Source: Lysobacterales bacterium
GTDB taxonomy: Bacteria; Pseudomonadota; Gammaproteobacteria; Xanthomonadales; SZUA-36
Direction of reading: 5' to 3'
NCBI GenBank assembly: GCA_026196445.1
Contig: JAPHTE010000284.1
Coordinates: 1 to 6,534 of the forward strand
Length of the DNA stretch: 6,534 bases
The translations under genes were made by a program, and so were the position numbers. The notes beneath the pieces are model-generated. The model had not been told where the DNA came from, did not search any database, and saw only the letters and a program-made list of their open reading frames with translations. Below, piece by piece: positions 5,590 to 6,534 of the stretch. The stretch's first letter is position 1. Each line of letters starts with the position of its first letter.

Positions 5590-6534
5590 ATGAGCAAAGC
5601 AGCAGGCCAACACGCAAAACGCGTGACCCCCACGGTCAATGTCGGTGGCGTGCTGATCGGGACCAGCCATCCGGTCGTGGTGCAATCCATGACCAACACC
5701 GATACCGAGGATATTCGTTCCACGGCAACCCAGGTGGCCGAACTGGCGCGTGCGGGTTCGGAACTGGTACGTATCACGGTCAATACCGAAAAAGCGGCGG
5801 CGGCAGTGCCCGGCATCCTGGAACGGCTCGCAATGATGTCCTGCGAAGTGCCGGTGGTGGGTGACTTCCATTACAACGGCCACACGTTGCTGCAGAAATA
5901 CCCTGAATGTGCGCAACTGCTGGCCAAGTACCGCATCAACCCGGGTAATGTCGGTTTTGGTAAAAAACGCGACGACCAGTTCGCCACCATTGTCGGTCTC
6001 GCGATCGAGCACGACAAGCCGGTGCGTATCGGCGTCAACTGGGGCAGCCTGGACCAGCGTCTGCTGGCGGACATGATGGACGCCAATGCAAAATCCGCTA
6101 CACCGCAAGCGGCCGAGGTCGTCATGCGCGATGCGCTTGTGCGCTCCGCCATCGACAGTGCCGAGCAGGCTGAGCAACTGGGCCTGGCACACGACAAAAT
6201 TATCCTGTCGACCAAGGTCAGCGCCGTGCAGGACCTGATCCTGGTTTACCGCGACCTGGCTGCGCGTTGTGATTATCCGCTGCACCTGGGCCTGACAGAG
6301 GCCGGAATGGGCAGCAAGGGTATCGTCGCCTCGACGGCCGGCATGGCCGTGTTGCTACAGGAAGGGATCGGCGAAACGATCCGTATCTCGCTGACGCCCG
6401 AACCGGGCCAGGCGAGGACAGACGAGGTCGTCGTGGCCCAGGAATTGCTGCAGAGCATGGGTTTGAGGGCATTTACACCGATGGTAACGGCGTGTCCTGG
6501 ATGCGGGCGCACCACCAGTACGTTTTTCCAGTCC
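5590..6534 (+). CDS. ispG: 4-hydroxy-3-methylbut-2-en-1-yl diphosphate synthase (IspG/GcpE), 5' part
   Basis: IspG is a cytosolic iron-sulfur enzyme of the MEP isoprenoid pathway. It reductively opens MEcPP to HMBPP using electrons from flavodoxin or ferredoxin. The first 315 residues are present and the window ends in frame; the remaining roughly 90-110 residues, with the third cluster cysteine and the glutamate ligand, lie beyond. Visible motifs are VVQSMTNTDT (about 30-39), VGDFHYNGH, YRINPGNVGFGKK, RIGVNWGSLDQRL, LHLGLTEAGMGSKG, IRISLTPEPGQ, and the first two cluster cysteines Cys302 and Cys305 in ACPGCGRTTS. The sequence is the long form seen in Xanthomonadales and in alpha- and betaproteobacteria (about 400-430 residues), not the 372-residue E. 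coli form. ATG 5590 lies 7 bases after the pgsA stop, with GGTGA at 5578-5582 as a plausible ribosome site, so it is probably co-transcribed with pgsA. The usual E. coli neighbours rodZ and hisS are not seen on this side. Confidence 0.95.
   Translation, partial: MSKAAGQHAKRVTPTVNVGGVLIGTSHPVVVQSMTNTDTEDIRSTATQVAELARAGSELVRITVNTEKAAAAVPGILERLAMMSCEVPVVGDFHYNGHTLLQKYPECAQLLAKYRINPGNVGFGKKRDDQFATIVGLAIEHDKPVRIGVNWGSLDQRLLADMMDANAKSATPQAAEVVMRDALVRSAIDSAEQAEQLGLAHDKIILSTKVSAVQDLILVYRDLAARCDYPLHLGLTEAGMGSKGIVASTAGMAVLLQEGIGETIRISLTPEPGQARTDEVVVAQELLQSMGLRAFTPMVTACPGCGRTTSTFFQS

Noticed and set aside
5527..6285. Open frame of 252 codons on the minus strand opposite the pgsA end and ispG
   Set aside because: It is antisense to strongly conserved ispG, has no family motif, and has the composition of a shadow frame.

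Overview
This window reads as ordinary chromosomal housekeeping sequence from a Gram-negative bacterium, most likely a gammaproteobacterium. The lipid A/Kdo genes msbA, lpxK and kdsB imply an LPS-bearing outer membrane. UvrC and PgsA resemble the E. coli proteins over their whole length. The IspG fragment is instead the longer form that I know from Xanthomonadales and from alpha- and betaproteobacteria, not the short E. coli form. Together these suggest a Xanthomonadales-like or other deep-branching gammaproteobacterial lineage. That placement is inference from remembered family sequences, not from a search. The DNA is moderately GC-rich apart from two AT-rich intergenic patches.

Layout: all seven genes lie on the + strand. 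Bases 2-637 hold the 3' end of msbA (lipid A flippase ATPase domain). Then come lpxK (648-1670), kdsB (1667-2431), a low-molecular-weight protein tyrosine phosphatase (2455-2931), uvrC (2928-4763, GTG start), pgsA (4971-5582) and the 5' part of ispG (5590 to the window end). Junctions are tight: a 10-base gap between msbA and lpxK, ATGA overlap for lpxK/kdsB, GTGA overlap for the phosphatase/uvrC, and a 7-base gap between pgsA and ispG. The first five genes probably form one transcription unit, and pgsA-ispG a second.

The only substantial non-coding stretch is 4764-4970. It holds a head-to-head pair of REP-like palindromes (about 4765-4871), which may also stop uvrC transcription. It is followed by a short dyad overlapping a plausible extended -10 promoter for pgsA-ispG. 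A smaller AT-rich gap (2432-2454) before the phosphatase gene carries a perfect 7-bp inverted repeat and no clear Shine-Dalgarno sequence.

Functionally, LpxK makes lipid IVA, KdsB activates Kdo for attachment to it, and MsbA flips the finished core-lipid A, so the first three genes serve LPS biogenesis. PgsA makes phosphatidylglycerol phosphate, and IspG makes an isoprenoid precursor used among other things for undecaprenyl phosphate. Most of the block therefore serves the envelope, with UvrC (nucleotide excision repair) and the phosphatase as the outliers. I found no convincing undescribed system. The REP pair, the pgsA upstream dyad and the gene order are the points that deserve a second look.
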